From Pseudorhodoferax soli (lineage in GTDB: Bacteria > Pseudomonadota > Gammaproteobacteria > Burkholderiales > Burkholderiaceae_C): 64,000 nucleotides of DNA. The number at the start of each line of letters is the position of its first letter. Position 1 is the stretch's first letter. Below, piece after piece: positions 26,312 to 34,901 of this stretch. The notes beneath the pieces are model-generated. The model did not search any database. It saw nothing but the letters and a program-made list of their open reading frames with translations, and was not told the origin of the DNA. The DNA is taken from contig NZ_QPJK01000006.1 of assembly GCF_003337555.1 (NCBI RefSeq), positions 496,001 through 560,000 on the forward strand, in the 5' to 3' direction. The translations under genes were made by a program, and so were the position numbers.

Positions 26312-26767
26312 TCACAGGGCGGCCAGGGCCTGGGGTGGGTTGCGGAATGCGATCGCCATCCGGTTGTAGGTGTTCATCAGACCGATCGCGATCGTCAGGT
26401 CCACGAGTTCGGGCTCGCCGAGCACGGAGCGGGCGGCGGCGAAATCGCTGTCGGGCACGCCGGTCTCTGCCACGCGGGTCACCGATTCCGCCCAGACCAG
26501 GGCAGCGCGCTCTTGCGCGTCGAAGAGCGCGCCCGCCTCGCGCCAGGCTTGCAGCAGGGCGATCTTTTCGATGGGCTGGCCCTTCTTCAGCAGGTCGCGC
26601 GTGTGCATGTCCAGGCAGTAGGCGCAGTTGTTGATCTGGGAAACGCGCAGGTACACCAGGTCGACGAGCACAGGCGACAGGCTGCTCGTCGTGATGTACC
26701 CATACACGCCGCCCAGCGCCTTGACGCCAGCCGGGGCGACCGTGTTGTAGTCGATGCGCTTGCTCAT
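26312..26767 (-). CDS. AhpD-like carboxymuconolactone decarboxylase family protein
   Basis: A 151-residue alpha-helical protein with the AhpD CxxC motif: Cys48 and Cys51 in NNCAYCLDMHTRDLL with His55 behind them. Such proteins are peroxidase- or disulfide-type redox enzymes rather than true decarboxylases. In a nitroreductase operon it may handle peroxides formed by flavin redox cycling. The gene overlaps the upstream cupin gene by ATGA and has AGAGGA before its start. The length is normal. Confidence 0.9.
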   Translation of the reverse strand: MSKRIDYNTVAPAGVKALGGVYGYITTSSLSPVLVDLVYLRVSQINNCAYCLDMHTRDLLKKGQPIEKIALLQAWREAGALFDAQERAALVWAESVTRVAETGVPDSDFAAARSVLGEPELVDLTIAIGLMNTYNRMAIAFRNPPQALAAL

Positions 26768-27210
26768 GGTCGTGATCCTCTGGTCGGTGATTGGATGGGG
26801 GTGGTGAGTGCCGTGTCGCCGCTGTCCACGACGAACACCGCCAGCAGTTTTGCGGGCCGGGTCTTGCTGGCATTCCGGCTGACCGAGTGCCGAGCGCCGG
26901 GAGGCTCATAGAAACTATCTCCAGCACGCAGGACCTGCCTGGGGCCTTCATTCACCTGGGACTCGATGGCGCCCGACACCACGTAGCCGTAGATGAACGC
27001 GGACTTCGCGTGCACATGGGAGGGCGAACCGGCGCCGGGCGCGTAGTCGACCACCAAGGCAACCAGCGACTTTCCGGGAATGTTCGCAATTTCCTGCCGC
27101 ATCACAGGGGTGACTTTCTCGCCGGCGCCGTGCGCGTGTGTGACCGCGGTCGTCAGCATGCCGACGGTTGCGGCGGTGAACGTGATGGCACGAAGCCATG
27201 GTGCGCGCAT
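26764..27210 (-). CDS. Exported cupin-domain protein
   Basis: A 148-residue single-domain cupin with a probable signal peptide (MRAPWLRAITFTAATVGMLT, cleavage near THAHA). The cupin motifs are PGAGSPSHVHAKSAFIYGYV and VLRAGDSFYEPPGARHSVSR, giving the His-x-His and distal His metal ligands. Its role is unknown. AAGGAGA lies before the chosen ATG, while the track ORF starts 18 codons earlier. It is translationally coupled to the AhpD-like gene and 43 bases downstream of the second nitroreductase. Confidence 0.85.
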   Translation of the reverse strand: MRAPWLRAITFTAATVGMLTTAVTHAHGAGEKVTPVMRQEIANIPGKSLVALVVDYAPGAGSPSHVHAKSAFIYGYVVSGAIESQVNEGPRQVLRAGDSFYEPPGARHSVSRNASKTRPAKLLAVFVVDSGDTALTTPIQSPTRGSRP

Positions 27211-27253
27211 TGATGTTCTCCTTGAAGGGAAATGGAGGGGGACGCGCTGAAGT

Positions 27254-27997
27254 TCAGCCGGCAAAACCGAGGATCTGCGCGAAGTCGTGCAAGCGCGCCC
27301 GTGGCATGACTGCCTGGTTCACCGGTGCCTGCGGATCGCCGTATCCCATGGACATGCCGAAGGCGGTGACGTCCTCCTCAGGCATCTGCAGGTACGACGC
27401 GATCTGATCGTGGAACTGTGCGAACGCCACCTGAGGACAGGTGTCAATCCCCCGTGCCTTGGCCGCAAGCATCACGGTCTGCGCGAACAGGCCGAGATCG
27501 ATCCAGCTGTGGGGCTTCAATCGACGATCGATGCTGAAAATGAGGCCGACAGGGGCGCCGAAGAAGGCGTAGTTGCGCTCGGTCTGGCGCGTGCGCGCCG
27601 CGGCGTCGGAGCGTTCGATGCCGAGCGATGCGTAGTAGCGGGCACCGAAGTCCTGCAGCCGGTCGCGAAACCGATCGGGCAAGGGCTCAGGGAAATGCGC
27701 CGGTGCTGGCGCTACGCCGGCGCGTGACGCGGTGACCAGCTCATGCGTCAAACCGTCCTTCACCTCGCCGCTGACCACATACACGCGCCACGGCTGGATG
27801 TTGGCGCCACTGGGGGCGCAGGCAGCCTCGGCGAGGATCTCCTCCACGGCTTCCCGAGGGAGAGGGGCGGCATTGAATGCGCGCGTGGCCCGGCGCGAAC
27901 GCACGACGCAAGAGACGCATGCTGCGATGGTTTTTGGCGACCATGGCGCAGCGGGGGCGCTCGGGACGTCGCGGTGTGGGGTGAGGGTTTCGGTCAT
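27254..27997 (-). CDS. FMN nitroreductase, paralogue of the PnbA-like enzyme
   Basis: A 247-residue nitroreductase sharing long runs of motif with 22194-22895: RRATRAFNAAPLPREAVEEI, ACAPSGANIQPWRVYVVSG, FFGAPVGLIFSIDRRLKPHS and FGMSMGYGDPQAPVNQA. This suggests duplication within the locus. It heads an operon with the cupin, AhpD-like and HD genes. The TGCA cluster 70-100 bases upstream matches the operator by the LysR gene, so the two nitroreductases are probably co-induced. Its substrate may be a different nitro- or halo-aromatic compound. Confidence 0.88.
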   Translation of the reverse strand: MTETLTPHRDVPSAPAAPWSPKTIAACVSCVVRSRRATRAFNAAPLPREAVEEILAEAACAPSGANIQPWRVYVVSGEVKDGLTHELVTASRAGVAPAPAHFPEPLPDRFRDRLQDFGARYYASLGIERSDAAARTRQTERNYAFFGAPVGLIFSIDRRLKPHSWIDLGLFAQTVMLAAKARGIDTCPQVAFAQFHDQIASYLQMPEEDVTAFGMSMGYGDPQAPVNQAVMPRARLHDFAQILGFAG

Positions 27998-28068
27998 CGT
28001 GTTCTCTTCTGATCGCTTGGAGAAACGCGATCTTCGAAGAGGTCCGACTTGAATGGAATTGATGTATT

Positions 28069-28100
28069 TGCAGATGCATATTGCAGGCGATGCAACTGCA
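28069..28100. promoter_or_regulatory. Cluster of TGCA half-sites, LysR operator candidate
   Basis: Five TGCA tetramers occur in 32 bases. The central pair forms TTGCA-GGCGA-TGCAA (28081-28095), matching the dyad at 24543-24557 in spacing and in nine of ten arm bases. It lies about 85 bases upstream of the second nitroreductase start. Confidence 0.58.
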
Positions 28101-28213
28101 GAGACTTGCCCTTAGGGGCTTGCCCATCGACAGCGGATCTACACCGACCTCAGCGCCCGCGGGGCGACGCCCATCCGAGAGCAACTACTTGCCAAAGCCC
28201 CGGCCGGCGTTGA

Positions 28214-28345
28214 TCACTGTGGGATGGCGGCGAACCGCTTGCGGAGATCTGCGAGGGTGATGCCGACTTGCCGCATGAACGCTCTGCGCAAGACGTCCGC
28301 ATCGGAGAACCCGGAGCTCACCAAGACCTGCTTCAGCGCCTGGCC
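28214..28345 (-). pseudogene. C-terminal fragment of an AraC/GlxA-like regulator
   Basis: One minus-strand frame reads ALGQALKQVLVSSGFSDADV, then LRRAFMRQVGITLADLRKRF before a stop. This is the second helix-turn-helix of AraC-family regulators (consensus GF-x-x-x-x-x-LRRAF-x-x-x-x-G-x-(S/T)-P-x-x-YR-x-RF). The first HTH and the sensor domain are missing, and the upstream frame is closed, so it is a relic. Confidence 0.48.
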
Positions 28346-28607
28346 AAGCGCTTGGAAAGACCTGTGGTCAGGGGCATGCGATCAGCAAGTCTTGCCGGGA
28401 GCTTCGTCAGCCTTGGCATCGTTCTCGGAGATGAAGGAGCGTTCGTGCTCCAGTGGTTGGTTGGCATCGCAAAGTCCGCCAAGCTGACCTTCCCCGCCGA
28501 TGTCATGGGCGCCGGAGCGGCCAAATCTGTGCCCGATGAAGCTTCACATCGCTTTCAGTGTGAAAACACTCGGGCGTCGGGAATGCCTTAAATGGCTTGG
28601 GCGGCGC

Positions 28608-29630
28608 TCAGGTGCTGGCCCGGGCGATGACCTCGAAGCCGATGTCCACCGTGCGCGCGCCTTGGTTCTCGCCGGACAGTCTCGCCAGCAGCATCTGCCC
28701 GGCGCGCTCGCCGATCTCGGCGCGGCGGATCTGCACCGTGGACAGCCGCGGCGAGGCGGCGCGCGCGATGGCCAGATCACCGAATCCCAATACCGCCATG
28801 CGGCCCGGCACATCCCAGCCGTGCTGGCGGCATTCGAACAGCACACCGGCTGCGAGCAGGTCGTTGTTGCAGAACACTGCCGTGACCTCGGGCCGCTGCG
28901 CGACGATCTGCGCCAGCCGAGGGCCGGCGTCGTCAATCAAGGCAGGCGGGCGGATCAGTTCGGCCGGCACGTCGGAAACGCCGTGCTCAGCCGCCGCCGC
29001 GCGAAAGCCTGCCAACCGCTGCTGCGAACGCGCCTCCTGCGCGCCGATGAAGGCCAGCGCGCGGTGGCCGCGCGCGATCAGATGTTCAGCGGCCGCACGG
29101 CCCGCATCGTGGTTGGAGAAGCCGACCTGCATGTCGATGGCCTCGCCACCCAGCTCCCAGGTCTGCACCACGGGCAGGCCGGCGCGGCGCAGCTTGTCGC
29201 GCAGGGCAGGGGGTTGGCCTTCACCGGTGAGCACCAGGCCGTCGACGCGTCGGCCAAGGAAGGTGTCGACCAGGGCTGCTTCGTCGCCGGCGCGGTAGCC
29301 GCTCTGGCCCAGCAGCAGCTGGTAGCCGCCATCAGCCAGCGTGCGCGTCAGCGCCTCGATGGTCTCGGAGAAGACCAGGTTGGAGATCGTCGGCACGATG
29401 GCCGCGACGATGCGTGAGCGCTTGCTGGCCAAGCTGCCGGCCATCAGGTTGGGCACATAGCCGAGCTGCTCGATCGCGGAGCGCACGGCACGCAACGTGT
29501 CGGGCTTCACGCGTTCCGGCTCGTTGACCACGCGCGAGACGGTCACCAGCGAGACGCCGGCCGCGCGCGCCACGTCGCTCATGCGCACGCTGGAAGAAGA
29601 GATGGGAGAAGGGGGCACGCGCGGGATCAT
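28608..29630 (-). CDS. LacI-family repressor of the sugar-acid operon
   Basis: A 340-residue GntR-like LacI regulator. The HTH is at about 17-40 (RMSDVARAAGVSLVTVSRVV), followed by the hinge (YVPNLMAGSLASKRS) and a periplasmic-binding-protein-like sensor. It lies directly downstream of the talarate/galactarate dehydratase (21-base gap), with an operator-like TGGAAGCGTTTTCA at 29641-29654 in front of its start. Three related palindromes upstream of the Bug and UxaA genes identify the regulon. The inducer is likely a hexarate or derived dehydration product. A shorter start at Met17 would remove residues that are not domain-like. Confidence 0.92.
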   Translation of the reverse strand: MIPRVPPSPISSSSVRMSDVARAAGVSLVTVSRVVNEPERVKPDTLRAVRSAIEQLGYVPNLMAGSLASKRSRIVAAIVPTISNLVFSETIEALTRTLADGGYQLLLGQSGYRAGDEAALVDTFLGRRVDGLVLTGEGQPPALRDKLRRAGLPVVQTWELGGEAIDMQVGFSNHDAGRAAAEHLIARGHRALAFIGAQEARSQQRLAGFRAAAAEHGVSDVPAELIRPPALIDDAGPRLAQIVAQRPEVTAVFCNNDLLAAGVLFECRQHGWDVPGRMAVLGFGDLAIARAASPRLSTVQIRRAEIGERAGQMLLARLSGENQGARTVDIGFEVIARAST

Positions 29631-29640
29631 AGCCGCGCGA

Positions 29641-29654
29641 TGGAAGCGTTTTCA
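29641..29654. promoter_or_regulatory. LacI-type operator upstream of lacI
   Basis: TGGAAGCGTTTTCA, an imperfect copy of TGGAAGCGCTTCCA, sits 11 bases before the LacI start and overlaps the end of the dehydratase gene. Autoregulation is implied. Confidence 0.6.
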
Positions 29655-30851
29655 GGGATGCTTGCCGAACTCTTCGAAGTCCGCGCGCCAGGCGATGGCC
29701 TGCTCGCTCAAGCTGTAGCCCAGGCCCGGCCGGTCGGACACGTGCATGCGGCCGTCCTTGAGCTGCATCTGCTCATTGAACATCGGGCCCAGCCACTCGA
29801 AGTGCTCCAGCCAAGGCTCGATCGGGTAGGCGGCTGCGAGATGCAGGTGGATCTCCATCGCGAAGTGCGGCGCAAGCTTGCGGCCCTTGAACGCGCCCAG
29901 CGCCATGATCTCCAGGAACGGCGTGATGCCGCCGACGCGCGGCGCGTCGGGCTGGATGAAGTCGCTGCCTTCGGCCATGATCAGCTGCGCATGCTCGCCG
30001 GCGCTGGTCAGCATCTCGCCGGTGGCGATCGCGGTGTCGAAGCGCGCGGCCAGCTGGGCGTGGCCTTCGAAGTCGTAGGCGTCCAGCGGCTCCTCGATCC
30101 AGGTCAGGTCGACGTTTTCGAAGGCGCGGCAGGCGCGCGTGGCCTTCTGCCGGTCCCATTGCTGGTTGGCGTCGACCATCAGCGGGAAATCGTGGCCAAG
30201 CAGGTTGCGCGCTGCGCCAACGCGTTCGATGTCGATGGCTAGGTCGGGCTGGCCTACCTTGAGCTTGATGCCGCCGATGCCGCTCTCGCGCGAGATGGCC
30301 ACATTCCTGAGCACCTGGTCCAGCGGCGTGTGCAGGTAGCCGCCCGAGGTGTTGTAGCACTGCACGGAGTCGCGCTGCGCACCCAGCAGCTTGGCCAGTG
30401 GCAGGTGGGCGCGCCTTGCCTTCAGGCCCCACAAGGCAATGTCGAACGGAGCGATGGCCTGCGTGGTCATGCCGCTGCGGCCCATGCTGGCGCCGGCCCA
30501 CAGCAGCTTGGTGAAGATGCGCGAGATGTCGTTCGGATCTTCGCCGATCAGGTTCGGCGCCAGCTCCTTGGCATGCGCATACATGCCGAGGCCCCCGGCA
30601 CGCTTGCTGTAGCCGAAGCCGATGCCCTGGAAGCCGTCGCGCGTGCTGATTTCGGCAAAGATGAAGGCGATCTCGGTCAGCGGCTTCTGCCGGCCGGTCA
30701 GCACCTTGGCGTCGGAGACGGGCGTGGCCAGCGGCAGGAAGATCAGCGAGACCTTGACCCACTCGATGCGGTCGCCGGTCTCGGCGGCGGTGCGGGCGCC
30801 GTCCGCGATCTGGGCGTACGACACGATGTTGGATTCGACGGCTTGTGCCAT
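29652..30851 (-). CDS. L-talarate/galactarate dehydratase (enolase superfamily)
   Basis: A 399-residue mandelate-racemase-subgroup enzyme. It closely follows the characterised Salmonella and Polaromonas TalrD/GalrD: TAAETGDRIEWVKVSLIFLP near the N terminus and VQCYNTSGGYLHTPLDQVL in the middle. The catalytic set is complete: KxK at Lys196/Lys198 (GIKLKVG), metal ligands Asp227, Glu253 and Glu279, and general acid/base His329 (PHFAMEIHLH). It dehydrates L-talarate and galactarate to 5-keto-4-deoxy-glucarate in the cytoplasm. It lies in the LacI-controlled operon downstream of the Bug gene, with 31 bases between them. Confidence 0.92.
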   Translation of the reverse strand: MAQAVESNIVSYAQIADGARTAAETGDRIEWVKVSLIFLPLATPVSDAKVLTGRQKPLTEIAFIFAEISTRDGFQGIGFGYSKRAGGLGMYAHAKELAPNLIGEDPNDISRIFTKLLWAGASMGRSGMTTQAIAPFDIALWGLKARRAHLPLAKLLGAQRDSVQCYNTSGGYLHTPLDQVLRNVAISRESGIGGIKLKVGQPDLAIDIERVGAARNLLGHDFPLMVDANQQWDRQKATRACRAFENVDLTWIEEPLDAYDFEGHAQLAARFDTAIATGEMLTSAGEHAQLIMAEGSDFIQPDAPRVGGITPFLEIMALGAFKGRKLAPHFAMEIHLHLAAAYPIEPWLEHFEWLGPMFNEQMQLKDGRMHVSDRPGLGYSLSEQAIAWRADFEEFGKHP

Positions 30852-30882
30852 GGTTGTGGACCTCGGGTTGCAGGGAGAAGAA

Positions 30883-31851
30883 TCAGTCAGGCTTGAGCCC
30901 GCCCTTGCGGATCACCTCGGCCCAGCGGGCACTCTCGTCGTTGACGAACTTCGTATAGTCAAGGGACTTGGAGGCAACGACGACGAAGCCGTTGCCTTCC
31001 AGCTTGGCCCGCGCCGCGGGCTCGTTGAAGGCCTTGACCATGGCCGCTTCCAGCTTGTCGACAATGGCCTGCGGCGTGCCCTTGGGGGCGGACAGCCCAG
31101 TCCATGACACGGCGCTGAAGCCCGCGAATCCGGACTCGGCCACGGTGGGCACGTCCGGGTACTGCGGGTTGCGCTCGACGCTGGTCACGGCCAGCGCGCG
31201 CATCTTGCCGGCTTTCACGTGTGGCAGCGCGGCATCCTGGTTGGTGAACATCAAGGGAATCTGGTTGGCCAGCACGTCCGTCATGGCCGGGCCGCCGCCG
31301 CGATAGGGAATGCCCACGATGTCGATGCCGGCCACCTGCTTCAGGTATTCGGTCGTCAGGTGGCCCGACGAGGCGGGCACCTGGCCGTAGTTGACCTTGC
31401 CCGGGTTGGCCTTGGCGTAGGCAATGAACTCCTTGAAGTTCTTCGCCGGGAAATCGGGGTTGACCACCAACACGTTGGGGCCGGCCGCCAGCTGCGAGAT
31501 GTGGACGAAGTCGCTTTCCTTGTAGCTGGGCTTGGGCGACTGGAAGCCATGGATCACCGCATTGCTGCCGATGCCCGACAGCAACAGCGTATAGCCATCA
31601 GCCGGTGCCTTGGCGGCCTGGTCCGAACCAATGGCGCCACCGGCTCCCCCCTTGTTGTCCACGATGAAGGGCTGCTTGAGCTGCTTGCCCAGTTCCTCCG
31701 CAATGAGGCGGCCCATGATGTCGCTGGTGCCGCCGGCTGGGAAGGGCACGATGATCTTGACAGGCCTGGTCGGGTAGTCGGCCTGGGCCTGTGCGGCAAA
31801 GGGCAGGGCAAGGCAGGCGAGGGCGGCGAGCAGCGAATGGCGTTTTTGCAT
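30883..31851 (-). CDS. Bug-family periplasmic binding protein
   Basis: A 322-residue TctC-like binding protein with a Sec signal peptide (MQKRHSLLAALACLALPFAA, cleavage after AQA). Mature motifs are YPTRPVKIIVPFPAGGTSDI, FIVDNKGGAGGAIGSDQ and IPYRGGGPAMTDVLANQIP. It probably captures a hexarate for the operon; the membrane subunits must be elsewhere. AGGAG lies seven bases before the chosen start. An operator-like TGAAAGCGCTTCCA lies 21 bases upstream, so an internal promoter under LacI control is likely. Confidence 0.92.
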   Translation of the reverse strand: MQKRHSLLAALACLALPFAAQAQADYPTRPVKIIVPFPAGGTSDIMGRLIAEELGKQLKQPFIVDNKGGAGGAIGSDQAAKAPADGYTLLLSGIGSNAVIHGFQSPKPSYKESDFVHISQLAAGPNVLVVNPDFPAKNFKEFIAYAKANPGKVNYGQVPASSGHLTTEYLKQVAGIDIVGIPYRGGGPAMTDVLANQIPLMFTNQDAALPHVKAGKMRALAVTSVERNPQYPDVPTVAESGFAGFSAVSWTGLSAPKGTPQAIVDKLEAAMVKAFNEPAARAKLEGNGFVVVASKSLDYTKFVNDESARWAEVIRKGGLKPD

Positions 31852-31871
31852 GAAGGTCTCCTGAAGATGAA

Positions 31872-31885
31872 TGAAAGCGCTTCCA
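31872..31885. promoter_or_regulatory. LacI-type operator upstream of the Bug gene
   Basis: TGAAAGCGCTTCCA between the GarD-like gene and the Bug gene matches the GGAAGCGCTTCC core with one changed base. It is placed to control a promoter for bug and the talarate dehydratase. Confidence 0.65.
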
Positions 31886-31971
31886 TTTGAAGGAGGCGTT
31901 GGCGGCAACTTCCTGGGGTTATCCCAGGGCCCGGGTGGTGGCGTCCCGCGGGTTGGGACGCGGCACAGCGG

Positions 31972-33561
31972 TCAGTCGGCGACGCCCAGCGGCCAGGGCA
32001 CGAATTCGTTGAGCCCCACGCCCAGCGCTTCGCTCTTGGTCGCCTCGCCAGAGGCGTGGCGCAGCACCTGCTCGAAGATTCGCTGGCCCATTTCCGCGAT
32101 GCTCGCCTCGCCGTCGATCACCGGGCCGCAGTTGATGTCCATGTCGCCGGCCATGCGCGCGTACATCGGGCTGTTGCTGGCCAGCTTGATGGTCGGCGCC
32201 GGCACCGACCCGAAGCACGAGCCACGCCCGGTGGTGAAGCAGATAAGGTTGGCGCCGCCGGCGATCTGGCCCGTGGCCGACACCGGGTCATAGCCCGGCG
32301 TGTCCATGAACACCAGGCCATGCTGCGTGACAGGCTCGGCGTATTCGTAGACCTCCATGAGGGGCGCGTTGCCGCCCTTCTTGGCGCCGCCCAGCGACTT
32401 CTCCAGCACATTGGCCAAGCCGCCGGCGTTGTTGCCTGGGCTGACCTGGCCGTTGATCTGCGTGTCGCGGCCCTTGTTGTAGTCCAGCCACCAGTCGATG
32501 CGGTCCACCAGCTTTTGGCCGATGGCCGGCGTACGCGCGCGCGCCGTCAGCGTGTGCTCCACGCCGTAGATCTCCGAGGTCTCCGACAGGATGGCCGTGC
32601 CACCGTGGCGGATCAGGATCTCCATCGCCGCGCCCAGCGCCGGGTTGGCCGACAGGCCCGAGAAGCCGTCCGAACCACCGCACTGCATGCCCACCATGAT
32701 GTGCTCGGCCGATACGCTCCGGCGCCGCGCCGTGTCGGCCAGCGGCAGCATGGCCTCGACCAGCGCGATGCCGGCGGCGATCGCCTTCCTGGTTCCTCCC
32801 ACCTCCTGGATCACCAGCGTGCGCAGCCTTGGGCCAGGTTCCAGCCGCTGGTGGGCGAGGAAGGCGCCGAGTTCGTTGTGCTCTTCGCCCAACGCGATGA
32901 CCAGGGCGCCGGCCGTGTTCGGGTGGCGGATGTAGCCGCCCAGCGTGCGGCGCAGCATGTCCATGGGCTCGCCACTTTTTTCCATGCCAGAGCCCTGCTC
33001 GTGGATATAGGGCACGACACCGTCGACATGGGGGTACGCGGCCAGCACCTCGGCGTCGAAGTGTTTGGCGATATGGCGCGCCACGGTGGCGCCGCTATGC
33101 GACACGATGAACACGCCCACGTAGTTGCGCGTGGCCACGCGACCGTCGGTGCGCACGATGCCCATGAACTGCGCGCGTTGATCGGGCGGCAGCAGGTCCG
33201 TCGGGACGTAGTCCTGGGCGTGGCGATAGTCCTTGACCAGATCGCCGAAGGCGATGTTGTGGCTGTGCATCCAGGTGCCGGGTTCAACGTCCTCCGCTGC
33301 GAAGCCGATCACCGTGGCGTACTTGAGCACGGGTTCGCCCTTGGCGATGAAACGCGTGGCCATCTTGTGGCCTGCGGGCACCTTCTGCAACGTCGTGGTG
33401 CCCTCGGCGGCAGCGGCCGTGCCGGCGGGCACCTCCAGGCGGGCGACGACGACGTTGTCCTTGGCATCCAGGCGGATGAAGGGGTTGCGCAGCATGGCTT
33501 GCGTCGGCGCAATGGTGGAGGCCAGCGCGGGGGTGACGGGCTTGGCGGTGGTGGACTGCAT
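31972..33561 (-). CDS. garD: UxaA/GarD-family hexarate dehydratase with SAF domain
   Basis: A 529-residue UxaA-family dehydratase. An N-terminal SAF domain (about 20-100, LRNPFIRLDAKDNVVVARLE onward) is followed by the two catalytic halves: GRVATRNYVGVFIVSHSG, VGMQCGGSDGFSGLSANPAL, ATGQIAGGANLICFTTGRGS and DINCGPVIDG. Cys residues in these segments resemble the metal site of galactarate/altronate dehydratases. Galactarate dehydration fits the neighbouring talarate/galactarate dehydratase. It lies 23 bases downstream of the second UxaA gene, in the LacI operon. Symbol by family and context. Confidence 0.82.
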   Translation of the reverse strand: MQSTTAKPVTPALASTIAPTQAMLRNPFIRLDAKDNVVVARLEVPAGTAAAAEGTTTLQKVPAGHKMATRFIAKGEPVLKYATVIGFAAEDVEPGTWMHSHNIAFGDLVKDYRHAQDYVPTDLLPPDQRAQFMGIVRTDGRVATRNYVGVFIVSHSGATVARHIAKHFDAEVLAAYPHVDGVVPYIHEQGSGMEKSGEPMDMLRRTLGGYIRHPNTAGALVIALGEEHNELGAFLAHQRLEPGPRLRTLVIQEVGGTRKAIAAGIALVEAMLPLADTARRRSVSAEHIMVGMQCGGSDGFSGLSANPALGAAMEILIRHGGTAILSETSEIYGVEHTLTARARTPAIGQKLVDRIDWWLDYNKGRDTQINGQVSPGNNAGGLANVLEKSLGGAKKGGNAPLMEVYEYAEPVTQHGLVFMDTPGYDPVSATGQIAGGANLICFTTGRGSCFGSVPAPTIKLASNSPMYARMAGDMDINCGPVIDGEASIAEMGQRIFEQVLRHASGEATKSEALGVGLNEFVPWPLGVAD

Positions 33562-33584
33562 GGTCGTTCAGGAGCCTTGGGTTC

Positions 33585-34811
33585 TTAGGCGAACACGCCG
33601 ATGGGCCAGGGCACGAACTCGTTCTCGCCCACGCCCAGTTCTTCGCTTTTGGTCGGCAGGCCGGACGCGTGCGCAAGCCAGCGTTCGAACACCACCCGGC
33701 CCATCTCCTCTACGCTGGCGCTGCCGTCCAGCACGGGCCCACAATCGATGTCCAGGTCGTCCTGCATGCGCACGAAGGTTGCCGAGTTGCTGGCCAGCTT
33801 GACGGTGGGCACGCCGGCCGCGCCAAAGCCCGAGCCCGTGCCTGTGGTCAGCGCCAGCAGCGTGGCGCCACCGGCCACCTGGCCTGTCGCCGACACCGCA
33901 GCGTAGGCGGGCGTGTCCATCACGACCAGGCCGCGCGCCGTGACCGGATGCGCGTATTCGTAGACCGCCTGCAGCGGCGTGCTGCCGGCGCGTTGCCACG
34001 CGGATCTCGCCTTCTCGGCCGCGCTGGCCAGGCCGCGCGCGTCGCTGTGCTTCTGTCGCGTGAGCTGCGTGTCACGGCCTGCTGTGTACTGCTTCCACCA
34101 GTGGATGCGCTGCGCGAGCTGCTCGGCCACGGCCGTGCTGGCGGCGCGCGCGCGGGCCTGGGCCTCGATGGTGGCCAGGTCGCTGGTCTCCGACAGGATG
34201 GCCGTGCCGCCGGCCTGCACCAGCAGGTCGACCGCCGCGCCCAAGGCCGGGTTGGCCGACAGCGCGGCCTGCGCATCGCTGGCGGCCGATTGCAGGCCGA
34301 CCACCAGGTGCGCCGCCGGGACGGTCTGCCGCACGCTCCGGTTGGCCAGCGGCAGCATGGCTTCGACCGCAGCAATGCCGGCCGCCACGGCGTTGGCCGT
34401 ACCGCCGATCTCCTGCAACACCACCATGTGCAGCAGCGGGCCGAGTTCCAGCTTTTCCTGCTCGAAGAAGCCACGGATGTTGTTGCGCTCGCAGCCCAGC
34501 GCGATGACCACGGCACCGGCGATGTTGGGATTGCGGATGGTGCCGGCGATCGTGCGGCGCAACAGGTTCATGGGCTCGCCCGTCATCTCCATGCCGCAGC
34601 CCAGCTCGTGCACGAAGGGGAGCACGCTGTCGACATTCGAGAAAGCTGCGATGCGCTTGGCGCTGAAGTGGTCGGCCACCATGCGTGCTGCTGTGGCGCC
34701 GCAGTTGCCGACAACGAAGATGCCGATGTGGTTGCGCGTGCCAACGCGGCCGTTGGGGCGCAGGTGGCCTTGAAAACCAGCGGCATCGAGGGTGGGGTAG
34801 GGCGGGTACAT
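33585..34811 (-). CDS. Second UxaA-family dehydratase, lacking the SAF domain
   Basis: A 408-residue paralogue of the adjacent GarD-like protein. It has HLRPNGRVGTRNHIGIFVVG, GCGMEMTGEPMNLLRRTIAG, ATGQVAGGATLLALTTGTGS and DIDCGPVLDG, but begins directly at the UxaA core without the 100-residue SAF region. The Cys-Gly-Gly-Ser-Asp motif of the paralogue is QSAASDA here, so one metal-site Cys is missing. It may be a partner subunit or a divergent enzyme. The ATG at 34811 is preferred over a TTG at 34844, because that TTG lies against an operator. It is the first gene after the double-operator promoter region. Confidence 0.78.
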   Translation of the reverse strand: MYPPYPTLDAAGFQGHLRPNGRVGTRNHIGIFVVGNCGATAARMVADHFSAKRIAAFSNVDSVLPFVHELGCGMEMTGEPMNLLRRTIAGTIRNPNIAGAVVIALGCERNNIRGFFEQEKLELGPLLHMVVLQEIGGTANAVAAGIAAVEAMLPLANRSVRQTVPAAHLVVGLQSAASDAQAALSANPALGAAVDLLVQAGGTAILSETSDLATIEAQARARAASTAVAEQLAQRIHWWKQYTAGRDTQLTRQKHSDARGLASAAEKARSAWQRAGSTPLQAVYEYAHPVTARGLVVMDTPAYAAVSATGQVAGGATLLALTTGTGSGFGAAGVPTVKLASNSATFVRMQDDLDIDCGPVLDGSASVEEMGRVVFERWLAHASGLPTKSEELGVGENEFVPWPIGVFA

Positions 34812-34845
34812 GGGGCCGGGGTGCCTTTTGATGGTCTCGAACAAG

Positions 34846-34859
34846 CGGAAGCGCTTCCA
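34846..34859. promoter_or_regulatory. LacI-type operator, perfect core palindrome
   Basis: CGGAAGCGCTTCCA contains the fully symmetric GGAAGCGCTTCC. It lies 35 bases before the UxaA ATG and 56 bases (centre to centre) from a second copy, a spacing that would allow both to face the same side of the helix. Confidence 0.72.
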
Positions 34860-34901
34860 TAAGTACTTACCAGAGCGACACTCCTATATTGCGGATGTTA
34901 A

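Noticed and set aside
32056-33588. 510-codon plus-strand ORF opposite the GarD-like gene
   Set aside because: Antisense to a full-length dehydratase; no ribosome site and no domain.
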